A DNA stretch of 64,000 nucleotides, from the NCBI GenBank assembly GCA_035537875.1, contig DATLLJ010000060.1, positions 1 to 64,000 on the forward strand, written 5' to 3'. The stretch's first letter is position 1, and every line of letters starts with the position of its first letter. The stretch comes from DATLLJ01 sp035537875. GTDB taxonomy: Bacteria > Acidobacteriota > Vicinamibacteria > Vicinamibacterales > CAVVIG01. This document shows, piece after piece, positions 7,533 through 17,208 of this stretch. Position numbers and translations under genes: made by a program. The notes under the pieces were generated by a model. That model was not told the DNA's origin. It did no database searches and saw only the letters and a list, made by a program, of their open reading frames with translations.

Positions 7533-8660
7533 ATGACGAGAAAGCGTGTTCAGAAGAAGCTCGCCGCACGCGGGTTCTCCCGCAGGCAATTTCTGTGCAC
7601 GGCAGGAGCGGCATCGCTGGTGGCCGCACTTCCGGAGAGTGCCTTTTCGAGAGCCGCTGCGCCGAGCGCTCCGGCGATCATCAGCGCCTATCCTCTCGCC
7701 GACGCCCAGCTCAGCATCTGCCTGACCGACAACGTCCATACGCGCCCCATCATCGACGGCCTCGTACAAGTCGACGGCATCGATCTGATGGTCAGCACGG
7801 CGGGGCCTCCCGAGCTTTTCTGGCGGCAGCTCAATTTCGCCGAGTTCGACATCTCGGAAATGTCGTGCTCGTCGCTCGTGATCGCGATCTCGCAGGGAGA
7901 CACGCGCTTCACCGCGATTCCCGTCTTCGCCACGCGGTCGTTCTTTCACACGCGCACGCAAGTCCGCGCCAACAGCGGAATCGAAAAGCCGGAGGACCTG
8001 AAGGGGAAGCGGGTGGGCGTGCCGGAGTATCAACAGACGGCCGCTCTCTGGACTCGCGCCGCCCTGCAGCACGAGTTCGGCGTCAGCCCGCTCGACCTCG
8101 ATTGGCACATGGAGCGTCCGCCGGAGAGCAGCCACGGCGGGGCTACGGGGTTCAAGCCGCCCGCGGGTCTGAAATTCCAGTACATTCCGCAGGGCGAGAG
8201 CATCCGATCGATGCTGGCGGCCGGGACGCTCGACGCCGCGGTCTTCGGCAACGCCAACATTCCCGGTGTCCGGAATCTCTTCCCCGATGTCAGGGCGGAG
8301 GGCGCCCGTTATTACAAGAAGACCGGTTTCTTCCCCGTGAACCACACGGTCGTGTTCAAGCGGGAGGTCGCCGAGAAGTACCCGTGGGCGATGCGCAACG
8401 TGTTCAAGGCCTTCGAGGCGGCCAAAGCGCTCGTGCGCCGGCAGACGCGCGATCTGTCCGCCGTCTACTTCGACCTCGACGTGATCCCGGCGGCGCATCA
8501 GAAGGCGCTCGATTTGGATCCGTATCCGTACGGCATGGCGGCCAATCGGCCCCTTCTCCAGGCCCTGACGCAGTACTCCTTCGAGCAGGGGCTGACGCCT
8601 CGGGTCGTGGACTTGAAGGACGTGTTCCACCCGGCCACGATGGAAGCGCCTCCGGGGTAG
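7533..8660 (+). CDS. Tat-exported ABC-type substrate-binding-like protein
   Basis: The N-terminus carries a twin-arginine signal (FSRRQFL, then AGAASLVAALPESAFS). The mature part has the fold pattern of periplasmic binding proteins related to the NMT1/4,5-dihydroxyphthalate decarboxylase-like group: DGLVQVDGIDL, FDISEMSCSS, LKGKRVGVPEYQQTAALW. No ABC permease or ATPase genes adjoin, so it may be an orphan receptor or have an enzymatic role. I chose ATG 7533 because GAGGTGG precedes it at close spacing; an earlier in-frame start at 7497 lacks this support. Confidence 0.75.
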   Translation: MTRKRVQKKLAARGFSRRQFLCTAGAASLVAALPESAFSRAAAPSAPAIISAYPLADAQLSICLTDNVHTRPIIDGLVQVDGIDLMVSTAGPPELFWRQLNFAEFDISEMSCSSLVIAISQGDTRFTAIPVFATRSFFHTRTQVRANSGIEKPEDLKGKRVGVPEYQQTAALWTRAALQHEFGVSPLDLDWHMERPPESSHGGATGFKPPAGLKFQYIPQGESIRSMLAAGTLDAAVFGNANIPGVRNLFPDVRAEGARYYKKTGFFPVNHTVVFKREVAEKYPWAMRNVFKAFEAAKALVRRQTRDLSAVYFDLDVIPAAHQKALDLDPYPYGMAANRPLLQALTQYSFEQGLTPRVVDLKDVFHPATMEAPPG

Positions 8661-8679
8661 GCGGTCACCGCCGTCCCGG

Positions 8680-9381
8680 TCACGCGATCGTGCTTCCGAC
8701 CGCGCCGGGCTCGTCGATGGCGAACGGCTCGCAGATGCGCCCGAGCGTCCCGCGTCCGTACCGCGACGCAAGGCGCAGCAGGCGCAGGAACACTTGCGCC
8801 GTGATGAAGGCGTCTCCCGCGGCTGTGTGCCGATCGTGCGGCACGACGCCGAACATCTCGCAGAGCGCATCGAGCGTGAACCGCCGAATGGCCGGCCGAT
8901 CGGCAAACGCGCCATCCCGTTCGAGGTGGAGCGTCAGATCCATCGTGTCCAGACTGCGATTGAGCAACGCGCCGCCCCAGTAACGCGCACAACCGGCATT
9001 GACCGCCGTCAGGTCGTGCCCGATGTGGTGGCCGACGATCACTCCGTCTTTCAGGTAGTCGAGAAAGCGCTCGAGCGCGATCGGTTCGTCCAGTCCCTTC
9101 ACGCTTTGATCGCGCGTGACCCCATGGACGGTCACGGCGGACGTGTTTTCCGCAATCTTCAGAAGTGCGGAAAAGGAGTCTTCGAGCAGGATGTCCCCAC
9201 CCCGGACGGCGACGGCACCGATCGTGACGATGGCATCCGTGACAGGATTGAGCCCGGTGGTCTCCAAATCCAGGACGACAAAGCGCGCGTCCTCGACGGG
9301 CGCATCGTCGGGCCACGTGACATTGAAGTGGCGGCGGTAACGGTCGAACGCGTCGGAGACGCTCACAGCTGATCCAGCCAC
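8680..9381 (-). CDS. DnaQ-like 3'-5' exonuclease (DEDDh family)
   Basis: The 233-residue protein has the exonuclease motifs in order: VVLDLETTG (Asp38, Glu40), the Exo II region GHHIGHDLTAVN, and the Exo III motif DRHTAAGDAF with the catalytic His and Asp. This is the DNA polymerase III epsilon-type nuclease fold, but the N-terminal extension and context do not suggest the replicative subunit. Its start overlaps the end of the cNMP/CBS/DUF294 gene by 19 nt, so the two are co-translated. The same pair is linked in many bacteria, often with transporters. Confidence 0.9.
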   Translation of the reverse strand: MAGSAVSVSDAFDRYRRHFNVTWPDDAPVEDARFVVLDLETTGLNPVTDAIVTIGAVAVRGGDILLEDSFSALLKIAENTSAVTVHGVTRDQSVKGLDEPIALERFLDYLKDGVIVGHHIGHDLTAVNAGCARYWGGALLNRSLDTMDLTLHLERDGAFADRPAIRRFTLDALCEMFGVVPHDRHTAAGDAFITAQVFLRLLRLASRYGRGTLGRICEPFAIDEPGAVGSTIA

Positions 9382-11354
9382 GCGGGATCGTTGGTGAACT
9401 CGAGCAAGCGGAGAATCGACCGGAATCCGCCCTTCAGGATTCGACGGTCGTAGCTGCTGAGAAGCGATGGTGGCAGATCGGATCCGGTCGTGCCCTGGCT
9501 GATGCCGACGCGGGCCTGCTGCTGCAGCACCGTGCGCATGGTGTCTGCGGCTTCACGGAAGATTGCCTGGTGCTCGGGCAGCCGCGCACGCGCGGCCGCG
9601 AAACGGTCCAGCGTCGACCGACCGAGAAACGCTCCCGTCGCCGCGCCGAACACCCGGCCGACGTCGACCAGCGGCCGCAGCGCCGAGTGTTCCAGATGAA
9701 ACGTCGCGACCTGTTCACCCGCACGGTCGATGACCGCGTCCTGGAAGAAGGTCAGCGGAGGCAGCGTGGCCAGGCAGTCGTTGGCCAGGATGCGTACGAA
9801 ATCCGGATCGACGGCCACCAGGATCTCCGCCTCGATCTGCTCCCACAACGAATGCGCCCCGAGGACGGGTCGCAGGTCGAACAGCGAGCGGGCACGATAC
9901 ATCTGCTGGCGAACCGGATCGGTGATCCACTGACGGTACCGTGTCTTCCACTCCGACACGGAGGCCACATAGAAGTCGGGCTCGAACGACACGGCGGCGC
10001 GAGGAACGTAGTCGCACTCGAGCATCGCCTCGAGAACCCGGCTGTAGGTTCGTCCCGCTCGGTCCCGCTGATCGTCGCCTTCGAGCACGAGGACTGGCTG
10101 GGGCGCAAGCTTCGTCAACGATTCTCCGCGGCCTGACGCACCGGCGAAGCACCAGCATCCTGTCGGCTCATCGCCGCTCGTCGTCCTGATGATCTGCGTG
10201 ACGATGGCCCGATCCACGAGATGAAGAAATCGGGCCAGCCACTCCGTGGAGGAGGGTTCGTTCAGGTGGGCGAGGGCGAACGAGCGGGCACGCCGATTGA
10301 TCTCGCGGAGGCCCGTGGTGCTGGCGGCCAATCCGATTTCCGAGAGCAGGCCCACCGGATGCTCTCCGAACAGGGGCGTGAAGTCGCGTGTGGTGATCAG
10401 AGCCTGGAGTCGCCCCTCGCGGGTGCCGTCGACCGTCACGGCGAGCGCCTCGGCGCCAGCCGATCCCATGGCCAGAACCCCTTCGCTCAACGAGGCGTCG
10501 GGGGCCACAGTCGGGGGTGGCGAGATTGGAAAAGGAAGCTGACCGATCGTGGCGTGCGCGTCTCCGCCGCCGGCAGCCGCCCACCTCAGCACCGACGCCA
10601 CCGTCACCACGCCGACGGCCCGACCCGCGGCGTCGACCACGGCGAGGGCTTCGGATCGTGAGGTCAGCAGACGTCCCGCGACATCCGTCAACCGATCCTC
10701 CAGCCGGCAGGTGACAAGGGATCGGTGTCCAAGAACGTCGTGCAGAAACGTGTGCTGAGGGCCGCGATGGCCGCCGCCCGGTTGATAGTCCGGCGTCGAC
10801 CGGCCCTCGGCCGTGACGTACTGAACCGCCTGCGGATACTTGAGGACGCAGGCCTCGAAATCGTCCGCGGGAAACGCGTAGAGAACGACATCGCTTTCCG
10901 AGCGCGCCGTGTGAGGACAGGACCGGGCGCCCGTGTAGCGTTCGATGCCCAGCATGTCGCCGGCCCCTCGAATGTCGAGCAACTGCGAACTGCCGGCGGT
11001 CTCGTCCCAGAGAGACACCGTACCCTGCTGGATGACGAACACCTGGAGGCGGTGCGGCTCGCCTTGCCACAGGATGTATTCGTTCTGTTCGTGAAAGCGC
11101 ACGCGGCCGTGCGCGGCCATTGCCAAAAGATCGCTCATCTCAGCGACCTGAAACGGAGCGTGCTGCTTCAGGAAGTCGGCGACCCGGTAGCTGATTTCGG
11201 AAGTGTCCAAGAGTCCGGAGGTCTCCGCGAGGATTCTGGCGCGGTCTAGGGTAGTCCAAAACGGCGCAGAAGGCACAACGCCTCGGCTCGATGGCCGCAC
11301 GGCGGTCTGCCTCCGCGTTTGCACTAATCTTAATCTCACGAGTCCCACGCCCAT
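9363..11354 (-). CDS. cNMP-binding / CBS / DUF294 nucleotidyltransferase-like protein
   Basis: The domain order is: a cyclic-nucleotide-binding domain (EYILWQGEPHRLQVFVIQQG), a CBS pair (LEDRLTDVAGRLLTS, RAVGVVTVASVLR, LQALITTRDFTPLFG), a DUF294 GlnD-like nucleotidyltransferase region (CWCFAGASGRGESLTKLAPQ) and a DUF294 C-terminal helical domain (FFQDAVIDRAGEQVATFHLE). It is likely a cytosolic sensor that modifies a partner protein. The start is uncertain. ATG 11354 would overlap the divergent SulP start, and a GTG at 11276 is more plausible. The gene is coupled to the exonuclease downstream. Confidence 0.85.
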   Translation of the reverse strand: MGVGLVRLRLVQTRRQTAVRPSSRGVVPSAPFWTTLDRARILAETSGLLDTSEISYRVADFLKQHAPFQVAEMSDLLAMAAHGRVRFHEQNEYILWQGEPHRLQVFVIQQGTVSLWDETAGSSQLLDIRGAGDMLGIERYTGARSCPHTARSESDVVLYAFPADDFEACVLKYPQAVQYVTAEGRSTPDYQPGGGHRGPQHTFLHDVLGHRSLVTCRLEDRLTDVAGRLLTSRSEALAVVDAAGRAVGVVTVASVLRWAAAGGGDAHATIGQLPFPISPPPTVAPDASLSEGVLAMGSAGAEALAVTVDGTREGRLQALITTRDFTPLFGEHPVGLLSEIGLAASTTGLREINRRARSFALAHLNEPSSTEWLARFLHLVDRAIVTQIIRTTSGDEPTGCWCFAGASGRGESLTKLAPQPVLVLEGDDQRDRAGRTYSRVLEAMLECDYVPRAAVSFEPDFYVASVSEWKTRYRQWITDPVRQQMYRARSLFDLRPVLGAHSLWEQIEAEILVAVDPDFVRILANDCLATLPPLTFFQDAVIDRAGEQVATFHLEHSALRPLVDVGRVFGAATGAFLGRSTLDRFAAARARLPEHQAIFREAADTMRTVLQQQARVGISQGTTGSDLPPSLLSSYDRRILKGGFRSILRLLEFTNDPAWLDQL

Positions 11355-13143
11355 GATCGAAGCGCGACAGATCAACCCGCCGCCCGGCCCGCGCCGCACC
11401 GGCCCCGCCTCGCCAGAGCGACGGCAACCGTGGATGCGCTGGCTTCCGGGATTGCGCACTCTGCGCGCGTACGATCCGTCCTGGCTGCGAGACGACCTCG
11501 TTGCGGGTCTGGTGATTACGACGATGCTTGTGCCCGTCGGCATCGCCTACGCGGAAGCATCAGGCGTCCCGGGCATTAACGGCCTCTACGCGACGATCGT
11601 GCCGCTGCTGGCGTACGCCGTATTCGGTCCGAGCCGCATCCTCGTTCTGAGTCCGGATTCGGCGCTCGCAGCCGTCATTCTCGCTGTCGTCGCCCCGCTT
11701 GCCGCGGGCGATCCCGGGCGGGCCGTGGCGCTTGCGGGAGCGATGGCGATCGTGTCGGGCGCGGTATCGATCGCGGCGGGCCTGGCGCGCCTCGGCTTCA
11801 TCACGGAACTGCTGTCGAAGCCGATCCGCTACGGATACATGAACGGCATCGCGCTGACCGTGATTCTGAGTCAGACGCCGAAGCTCCTCGGCTTTTCGGT
11901 TTCGACAGACGGACCCGGACGCCAGGCATGGGGAATCGCGCAGGGAGTGCTTGCCGGAAGTACGAACGTTGCGGCCTTCGCGGTTGGCGTGGGGACGCTC
12001 GCGAGCATCCTGCTGCTGAAGCGCTGGCCGCGCGTACCAGGCCTTCTCATTGCCGTCGTCGCGGCCACGCTGGTGACCGCCTTGGGAGATCTCGCCACGA
12101 GCGCCGGCGTGGCGGTGCTCGGGCCGCTGCCGCAGGGGCTGCCCGCGCTGCGCCTTCCCGCCATCACGATCGATGACGTCACGCCGATTGTGATGGGAGG
12201 GATCGCCGTCGCTCTGGTTTCGTTTGCAGATACGAGCGTGCTGTCGCGGACCTACGCAGCGCGCCTTCGTACACAAGTGGACCCGAATCAGGAAATGACG
12301 GCGCTCGGCGTCGCCAACCTTGCGGCAGGATTCTTCCAGGGCTTCCCCATCAGCAGCAGCGCATCGCGGACGCCAGTCGCCGAAGCTGCAGGCGCGAAGA
12401 CGCAGTTGACAGGGGTGGTTGGTGCGCTCGCCGTCGGGTTGTTGCTGCTTCTTGCCCCCGCGCTGCTTCAAAACCTCCCCCAGCCCGCTCTCGCCGCTCT
12501 GGTCATCGCCGCGGCAATCGGCTTGATCGAAGTCTCCGACCTGCGCCGCATCTACCGCATTCAACGCTGGGAGTTCTGGCTGTCGATGACCTGTTTCGCC
12601 GGCGTTGCGGTTCTGGGCACCATCCCTGGAATTGCGCTCGCGATTGTCATCGCCGTCATCGAGTTTCTCTGGGACGGCTGGCGCCCCCATTCGGCCGTGC
12701 TCGGCCGCGTCCAGAGCGTCAAGGGGTATCACGACATCACGCGGTATCCGGACGCGCGGTTGATCCCCGGTCTCGTCCTCTTCCGATGGGATGCGCCGCT
12801 TTTCTTCGCCAACGCCGAGCTGTTCCAGGAGCGTGTCCGAGATGCGGTCGCGAGCTCGCCGACGCCGGTCCACTGGGTCGTCGTTGCAGCCGAACCGGTC
12901 ACCAGCGTGGACGTCACCGCTGCCGACGTTCTCGCCGAGCTCGACGCGGCCCTTCATGACTACGGCATCGAGTTGTGCTTCGCCGAGATGAAGGACCCCG
13001 TAAAAGACAAACTGAAGCGCTTCGGGCTCTTCAGTCGTCTCGGCGCGAACTCGTTCTTCGACACCGTTGGCGAGGCGGTGAAGGCGTACATCGCAACCTA
13101 CCCGGTTGACTGGGTTGACTGGGAGGATCGTGCGGGCGGATGA
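11353..13143 (+). CDS. SulP-family anion transporter with STAS domain
   Basis: The 596-residue product is a SulP/SLC26-type inner-membrane transporter. The N-terminal sulfate-transporter core includes LVAGLVITTMLVPVGIAYA, GLYATIVPLLAYAVFGPSR and PISSSASRTPVAEAAG. A C-terminal STAS domain follows from about residue 470 (GLVLFRWDAPLFFANAELF, AEPVTSVDVTAADVL). Family members carry sulfate, bicarbonate or dicarboxylates, and the substrate cannot be read here. I chose ATG 11353 because the protein pattern begins there. The gene is divergent from the cNMP/CBS/DUF294 gene, which may control it. Confidence 0.9.
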   Translation: MIEARQINPPPGPRRTGPASPERRQPWMRWLPGLRTLRAYDPSWLRDDLVAGLVITTMLVPVGIAYAEASGVPGINGLYATIVPLLAYAVFGPSRILVLSPDSALAAVILAVVAPLAAGDPGRAVALAGAMAIVSGAVSIAAGLARLGFITELLSKPIRYGYMNGIALTVILSQTPKLLGFSVSTDGPGRQAWGIAQGVLAGSTNVAAFAVGVGTLASILLLKRWPRVPGLLIAVVAATLVTALGDLATSAGVAVLGPLPQGLPALRLPAITIDDVTPIVMGGIAVALVSFADTSVLSRTYAARLRTQVDPNQEMTALGVANLAAGFFQGFPISSSASRTPVAEAAGAKTQLTGVVGALAVGLLLLLAPALLQNLPQPALAALVIAAAIGLIEVSDLRRIYRIQRWEFWLSMTCFAGVAVLGTIPGIALAIVIAVIEFLWDGWRPHSAVLGRVQSVKGYHDITRYPDARLIPGLVLFRWDAPLFFANAELFQERVRDAVASSPTPVHWVVVAAEPVTSVDVTAADVLAELDAALHDYGIELCFAEMKDPVKDKLKRFGLFSRLGANSFFDTVGEAVKAYIATYPVDWVDWEDRAGG

Positions 13144-13187
13144 GTCGTCGGCGGGCCGGCGCCGGCTGGTCTGTCGCTCGTCACAGG

Positions 13188-14756
13188 TCACACGCGTCGC
13201 TCATCCGTGAGGCGTTCGGGATGGGCCGGGTCGCTTCCTATCAGCGCCGCAGCGGCGGCGGAGCTCGCCACGGCAAGCGCGGCTGCAATCCAGAGCACGT
13301 ATCGATAGCCGGTGACAAACGATCGCTGAATGGCCTCACGGGCCCGGGCGTCTGACGTTTCCGCCGCTCCAAGATTACGGCGCTGCGTGTCGATTTCGGC
13401 GCGAATCGCCATCGGCAGATTCATCGTGACCAGCTGCCGATCGAGCGCTCGATTGAATGCTGCGTACAAGACCGCACCCAGAACGGCGATGGCAATCAGA
13501 CCCGCGATGCGTGCCACGGCGTTGTTGATCCCTGAAGCGACGCCCGCATATTCCCTGGACACCGAACTCATCACCGTCGTCGTCAGCGGCGCAACGCTGA
13601 TGGCCATACCGATTCCGAGAACGAGCACCGCCGGGAAGAACGTGATCCAGTACGAGCCCCCCACCGCAGGCCTGGTGAAGAGGGCAAAGCCGATACTCGC
13701 AACCAGCGGTCCCACGATCAGCGGTCCCCTCGCTCCATATCGCTGGATCAGACCGCCCGACCAGCGCGACAACAAGAACATCAACCCGATGAAGGGCAGC
13801 AGCGCGGCGCCCGCTTCGGTGGCCGAATAACCCTGGACCTGAATCAGATTCAAGGGGAAGAAGAAAAGCACGCCGCCCAACCCGGCGTAGAGGAGAAACG
13901 TGATCACGTTCGCCCCACTGAACGTGCGCGACCGGAACACCACCAGAGGAAGCATTGGAGCCGGCGAGCGGAATTCAAAGAAGAGAAAGACGACCAACAG
14001 CGCGATTCCCGCCACGCCCGCCACCGGTACAGATTCAATCAACCCGAAGACAAGAGCCCCGAGGCCGGAGGTGGTCAGGAGAATGCCAGGCCAATCGAGT
14101 CCTCCTGGGGTGCCCGCCGCACGCGTCTCTGGAACGCGCCACACCGTGATCGCAAGGACGACGGCGGCCAGCGGAAGGTTGATGAAGAAAATCCACCTCC
14201 ACGACAAGTTGTGGACGAGCCAGCCGCCGAGGATGGGACCGAGCGCCGCCGTCATCGCCGTGAACCCCGACCACGTCCCGATGGCCCGGCCTCGCTCCGC
14301 TTCCGGGAACAACGCGCTGATCAGGGCCAGGCTGCCCGGCACGAGCAGGGCGGCGCCCACACCCTGCAGCGCACGAGCCGCGATGAGCTCGCCGATACTG
14401 CGGGAGAAGCCACACCACATGGACGCGAGGGCAAAGAGCGAGACACCGGCAACGAAGACGGCACGGCGGCCCCGCCGATCGCCAAGCGATCCTCCCGTCA
14501 ACAGCAGCGCAGAAAGCGTGAGCGCGTAGGATTCGACGACCCACTGAATTTCCGCCAACGTCGCGCCCATTGCGGTCTGCAGTGCCGGCAGCCCGACGTT
14601 CACGACGGTGCTGTCGATGAACGCCAGGCTCGATCCGAGTATGGTCGCCGCCAGCACCCAGCGCCCGCACCGCGCATCGGTTGGCTGGGCGACCCCTGCC
14701 AGGATCACCGCTTCATCACATGGAGGTCTGGCGACGACCATCGTTGCCGAGAACAC
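13188..14756 (-). CDS. MFS transporter, DHA2 (EmrB/QacA) family
   Basis: The 522-residue membrane protein has about 14 transmembrane segments, as in DHA2 drug:proton antiporters. Visible marks are the TM1 motif LGSSLAFIDSTVVNVGLPAL, motif A (GGSLGDRRGRR) between TM2 and TM3, and motif C-like GPILGGWLV in TM5. A large soluble loop near the C-terminus (about residues 440-490) is polar. It probably exports drugs or metabolites, and no regulator gene is adjacent. The start is a GTG at 14756; an internal ATG five codons later is an alternative. Confidence 0.92.
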   Translation of the reverse strand: MFSATMVVARPPCDEAVILAGVAQPTDARCGRWVLAATILGSSLAFIDSTVVNVGLPALQTAMGATLAEIQWVVESYALTLSALLLTGGSLGDRRGRRAVFVAGVSLFALASMWCGFSRSIGELIAARALQGVGAALLVPGSLALISALFPEAERGRAIGTWSGFTAMTAALGPILGGWLVHNLSWRWIFFINLPLAAVVLAITVWRVPETRAAGTPGGLDWPGILLTTSGLGALVFGLIESVPVAGVAGIALLVVFLFFEFRSPAPMLPLVVFRSRTFSGANVITFLLYAGLGGVLFFFPLNLIQVQGYSATEAGAALLPFIGLMFLLSRWSGGLIQRYGARGPLIVGPLVASIGFALFTRPAVGGSYWITFFPAVLVLGIGMAISVAPLTTTVMSSVSREYAGVASGINNAVARIAGLIAIAVLGAVLYAAFNRALDRQLVTMNLPMAIRAEIDTQRRNLGAAETSDARAREAIQRSFVTGYRYVLWIAAALAVASSAAAAALIGSDPAHPERLTDERRV

Positions 14757-14865
14757 TATCAGGCGGGCCTGGCCCGGTCACACCGGCCGATTCTCAGACG
14801 ATTCCTCGTCTCGAAACGGTTGTGCGCTGTGGTATCCGGTTGACTGCTTGACGGGAAGACCGTGC

Positions 14866-15051
14866 CTAGCAGCCCTCGGGGTGTTTTCCCCGATGAAGCT
14901 CGTGTTGTCTCAGCCAGTTTTCGCTGACGGGAGAGACGTCGAGTCGCTGCCGGCGCACGGTTTTGCTCACCACGCCGAACGATTCGAGGACGACCCGCAC
15001 GACATGCCGCGGGAGAGTCACGGTGAGATCGACAAGCTCATGAGTTGACAC
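14866..15051 (-). CDS. Small hypothetical protein, 61 aa (uncertain)
   Basis: A GTG-started frame encodes a 61-residue product that begins STHELVDLTVTLPRHVVRVVLESFGVV and ends in a basic tail. The first half alternates hydrophobic and polar residues as a real fold would, but the start lacks a Shine-Dalgarno sequence and I know no family. It lies in the 490-bp gap between the MFS gene and the CHAD gene. The remainder of that gap shows no other coding pattern. Confidence 0.35.
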   Translation of the reverse strand: MSTHELVDLTVTLPRHVVRVVLESFGVVSKTVRRQRLDVSPVSENWLRQHELHRGKHPEGC

Positions 15052-15230
15052 GGGGGACCTTCACCATCGCGTCCTAAGCGGTTTTGCCAGTTTGTCTTCG
15101 GGCCTTTGGTCAAATGCCCCGATACAATTGCCCAGCTTAGACCGGAAATCAAGACGCCTCCGCAAATTGCGTGCAAGTTGGAGGTATGGCGGCCATTCGG
15201 CCGGAGTCACACCACCTTTCACATCTCCGC

Positions 15231-15236
15231 TACAAT
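15231..15236 (+). promoter_or_regulatory. -10-like TACAAT placed for a leaderless start
   Basis: TACAAT is followed by six nucleotides and then GTG 15243. Transcription from such a -10 would begin at or next to the start codon. No convincing -35 was seen. The same spacing occurs before galU. Confidence 0.4.
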
Positions 15237-15242
15237 TTCACC

Positions 15243-16175
15243 GTGAAGGCCCAAAACGGCACACCCTCGTCGGTCGGCGCCTTTCGGAAGTTGCTGGACG
15301 CCTTTGCTGGGGAAATCCCCCACGTTGAAGAAGGCGATATCGAGGCGCTCCACCGTATGCGCGTGGCGTCGCGGCGCCTTCGGGAGCTCATCCCGCTTCT
15401 GGCCCTTGACGCTGACACGACCCGACGCCTCAGCCGACGCCTGAGAAGAGTGACCAGGCGGCTCGGCTCCGTGCGCGAGCTCGACGTGCTGATGCTTCTC
15501 ATCGAGGAGCTCGAAGGAAACGCTCGGTACCCGCGGGAGGGGTTGAAACGAATCGGCGCCGCGGTCCTGCGGGCCCGGACAGCCGCCCGTGAGCGCATGG
15601 CCGCCAAGCTCCCGACACCGAAATTGGAGCGGCTCGCACGCAAGCTCGAGAATGCCGCGAAGCGACTCGAGTCGCGCCACACGAAGTCGGCGTCGCCCAC
15701 ACGCGCCAATCGCCCGAAGAACACCTGGCAGTGGGCGCTGGATGCGCGTCTGACTCGGCGTGCCGAACGAGCCCACGCTGCGATCGAGGCGGCGGGCGCC
15801 GTGTATCTGCCCGAGCCTCTCCACGCCGTCCGCGTCGCGCTCAAGAAGCTGCGGTACACCGCTGAGCTTCGCACTCAGACGAAGCGGGGCCGTGTCACCG
15901 CCGAAATCAAGGCGATGAAAACCGCACAGGACTTGCTGGGCCGCTTGCACGACCTCGAGGTCCTGATCTCCTGGACCCGGGACGCGCAGGCGTCACTCTT
16001 CCCGCCCGATCTGGCCACCTGGAGGGAGCTGGACGCCCTTGTCCGCGCGCTCGACGACGACTGCCGCGTGCTGCATGCAGGCTACGTGCACGATCGCGCC
16101 AGGCTCATCGCAATCGCCGACCGCCTGCGTGCCACCAAACCCCATACGCTGCACGTCCAGCAGGTGGCGAGCTGA
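15243..16175 (+). CDS. CHAD domain protein
   Basis: The product is an all-helical CHAD protein with the His/Arg-rich signatures EALHRMRVASRRLRELIP near the N-terminus and PLHAVRVALKKLRYTAEL in the second half. CHAD domains bind polyphosphate through their basic surface, as known for the family. No CYTH domain, polyphosphate kinase or phosphatase gene is adjacent. I chose GTG 15243 because a TACAAT ends 6 nt upstream and the earlier residues look non-coding. ATG 15186 and GTG 15171 are alternatives in frame. At 310 aa it is normal for stand-alone CHAD proteins. Confidence 0.88.
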   Translation: MKAQNGTPSSVGAFRKLLDAFAGEIPHVEEGDIEALHRMRVASRRLRELIPLLALDADTTRRLSRRLRRVTRRLGSVRELDVLMLLIEELEGNARYPREGLKRIGAAVLRARTAARERMAAKLPTPKLERLARKLENAAKRLESRHTKSASPTRANRPKNTWQWALDARLTRRAERAHAAIEAAGAVYLPEPLHAVRVALKKLRYTAELRTQTKRGRVTAEIKAMKTAQDLLGRLHDLEVLISWTRDAQASLFPPDLATWRELDALVRALDDDCRVLHAGYVHDRARLIAIADRLRATKPHTLHVQQVAS

Positions 16176-16260
16176 TCAGTCACGGTCGCGGCGGTGTCCA
16201 TTCACCGGCAGTTGACCCTCGAGGCGTAAGCGATCTCCGCGTCGGGATGGACTGAGAACG

Positions 16261-16977
16261 ATGAGCAAGCGCGAATCACCTGACAGGTCGACTCCGATCA
16301 GCCTCGCGGACGAGGAACGGGTCAAGGACGTACTTGTCGATTCGGTCCTCGATCTCTGGAACGTTGTCAACAGTCTCACGCGACTCAGGCCGTCGCGCCG
16401 CGAGCGATACCGCGTCAGCATCTTCGGCTCCGCGCGAGTGCAACCAGGCACGTTCGGATACGAAGAGACCAAACGGGCAGCAGCCGCGCTCGCTGCGATG
16501 GGGTGCGACATCATCACGGGAGGCGGCCCCGGGCTGATGCAGGCAGCCAACGAGGGAGCCGCGTCATCCCCGGAACGTGCTCATTCAGTCGGGATCCGCG
16601 TTGATTTGCCGTTCGAACAGGAGGTCAACGCGTTTGTCACCGAGGCGTTCGAGCATCGGACGTTCTTTACACGCCTGCACCAGTTCGTGCTGACGTCTGA
16701 CGCCTTCCTGGTGGCGCCGGGAGGGATCGGCACCGTTCTCGAGATGATGCTGATCTGGCAACTCCTCCAGGTGAAACATCTCCACAACACGCCGCTCATC
16801 CTAGTCGGCAAAATGTGGCCGGGTCTCGTGGAGTGGGCACGCAGCTCGATGCTCGCAACCGACCCGCCGCTCGCGAAAGTCGAAGACATGGCGATTCCCA
16901 GATGCGTACCGGGTGCAGACGAGGCGATTGAGCTCATTCGCGCCTCCCATGCGGCGTGGCTCGCAGCACAGGCCTGA
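16261..16977 (+). CDS. LOG-family protein (TIGR00730-like)
   Basis: The 238-residue cytosolic protein has the Rossmann-like pattern of the LOG/lysine-decarboxylase-like family: VSIFGSARV, IITGGGPGLMQAANEG, and the signature APGGIGTVLEM (PGGxGTxxE). Family members hydrolyse nucleoside 5'-monophosphates to free base and ribose phosphate; some make active cytokinins. The exact substrate cannot be told from sequence. The gene follows the CHAD gene by 85 bp on the same strand. The N-terminal 50 residues are helical and precede the core. Confidence 0.9.
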   Translation: MSKRESPDRSTPISLADEERVKDVLVDSVLDLWNVVNSLTRLRPSRRERYRVSIFGSARVQPGTFGYEETKRAAAALAAMGCDIITGGGPGLMQAANEGAASSPERAHSVGIRVDLPFEQEVNAFVTEAFEHRTFFTRLHQFVLTSDAFLVAPGGIGTVLEMMLIWQLLQVKHLHNTPLILVGKMWPGLVEWARSSMLATDPPLAKVEDMAIPRCVPGADEAIELIRASHAAWLAAQA

Positions 16978-17208
16978 CCTAGCTCGTTCGGTCAAGCCGC
17001 GGTTTGGCCCCGGACTAGCTCCGGCATTCGGGATGCCCTCCAATGTTTCGGAGCGACTGAGGGCCGCGCGACAAACCGGCGATCACGAACGAATCCCGCA
17101 ACGTCTTTGAATCCTGAGAGTTAAGATTGCAGCATTCTCAAACGACAAACGGCACACGCCGCGCTATAACAGATCGTGCACCAGACGGCTCAAATGACAG
17201 AGGTACAC

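Noticed and set aside
7347..8915. 522-residue frame on the minus strand opposite the binding-protein gene
   Set aside because: It is a shadow of the Tat-exported protein and overlaps the exonuclease gene as well.
11560..13191. 543-residue frame on the minus strand opposite the SulP gene
   Set aside because: It covers the SulP coding region and shows no fold-like pattern; it is a shadow frame.
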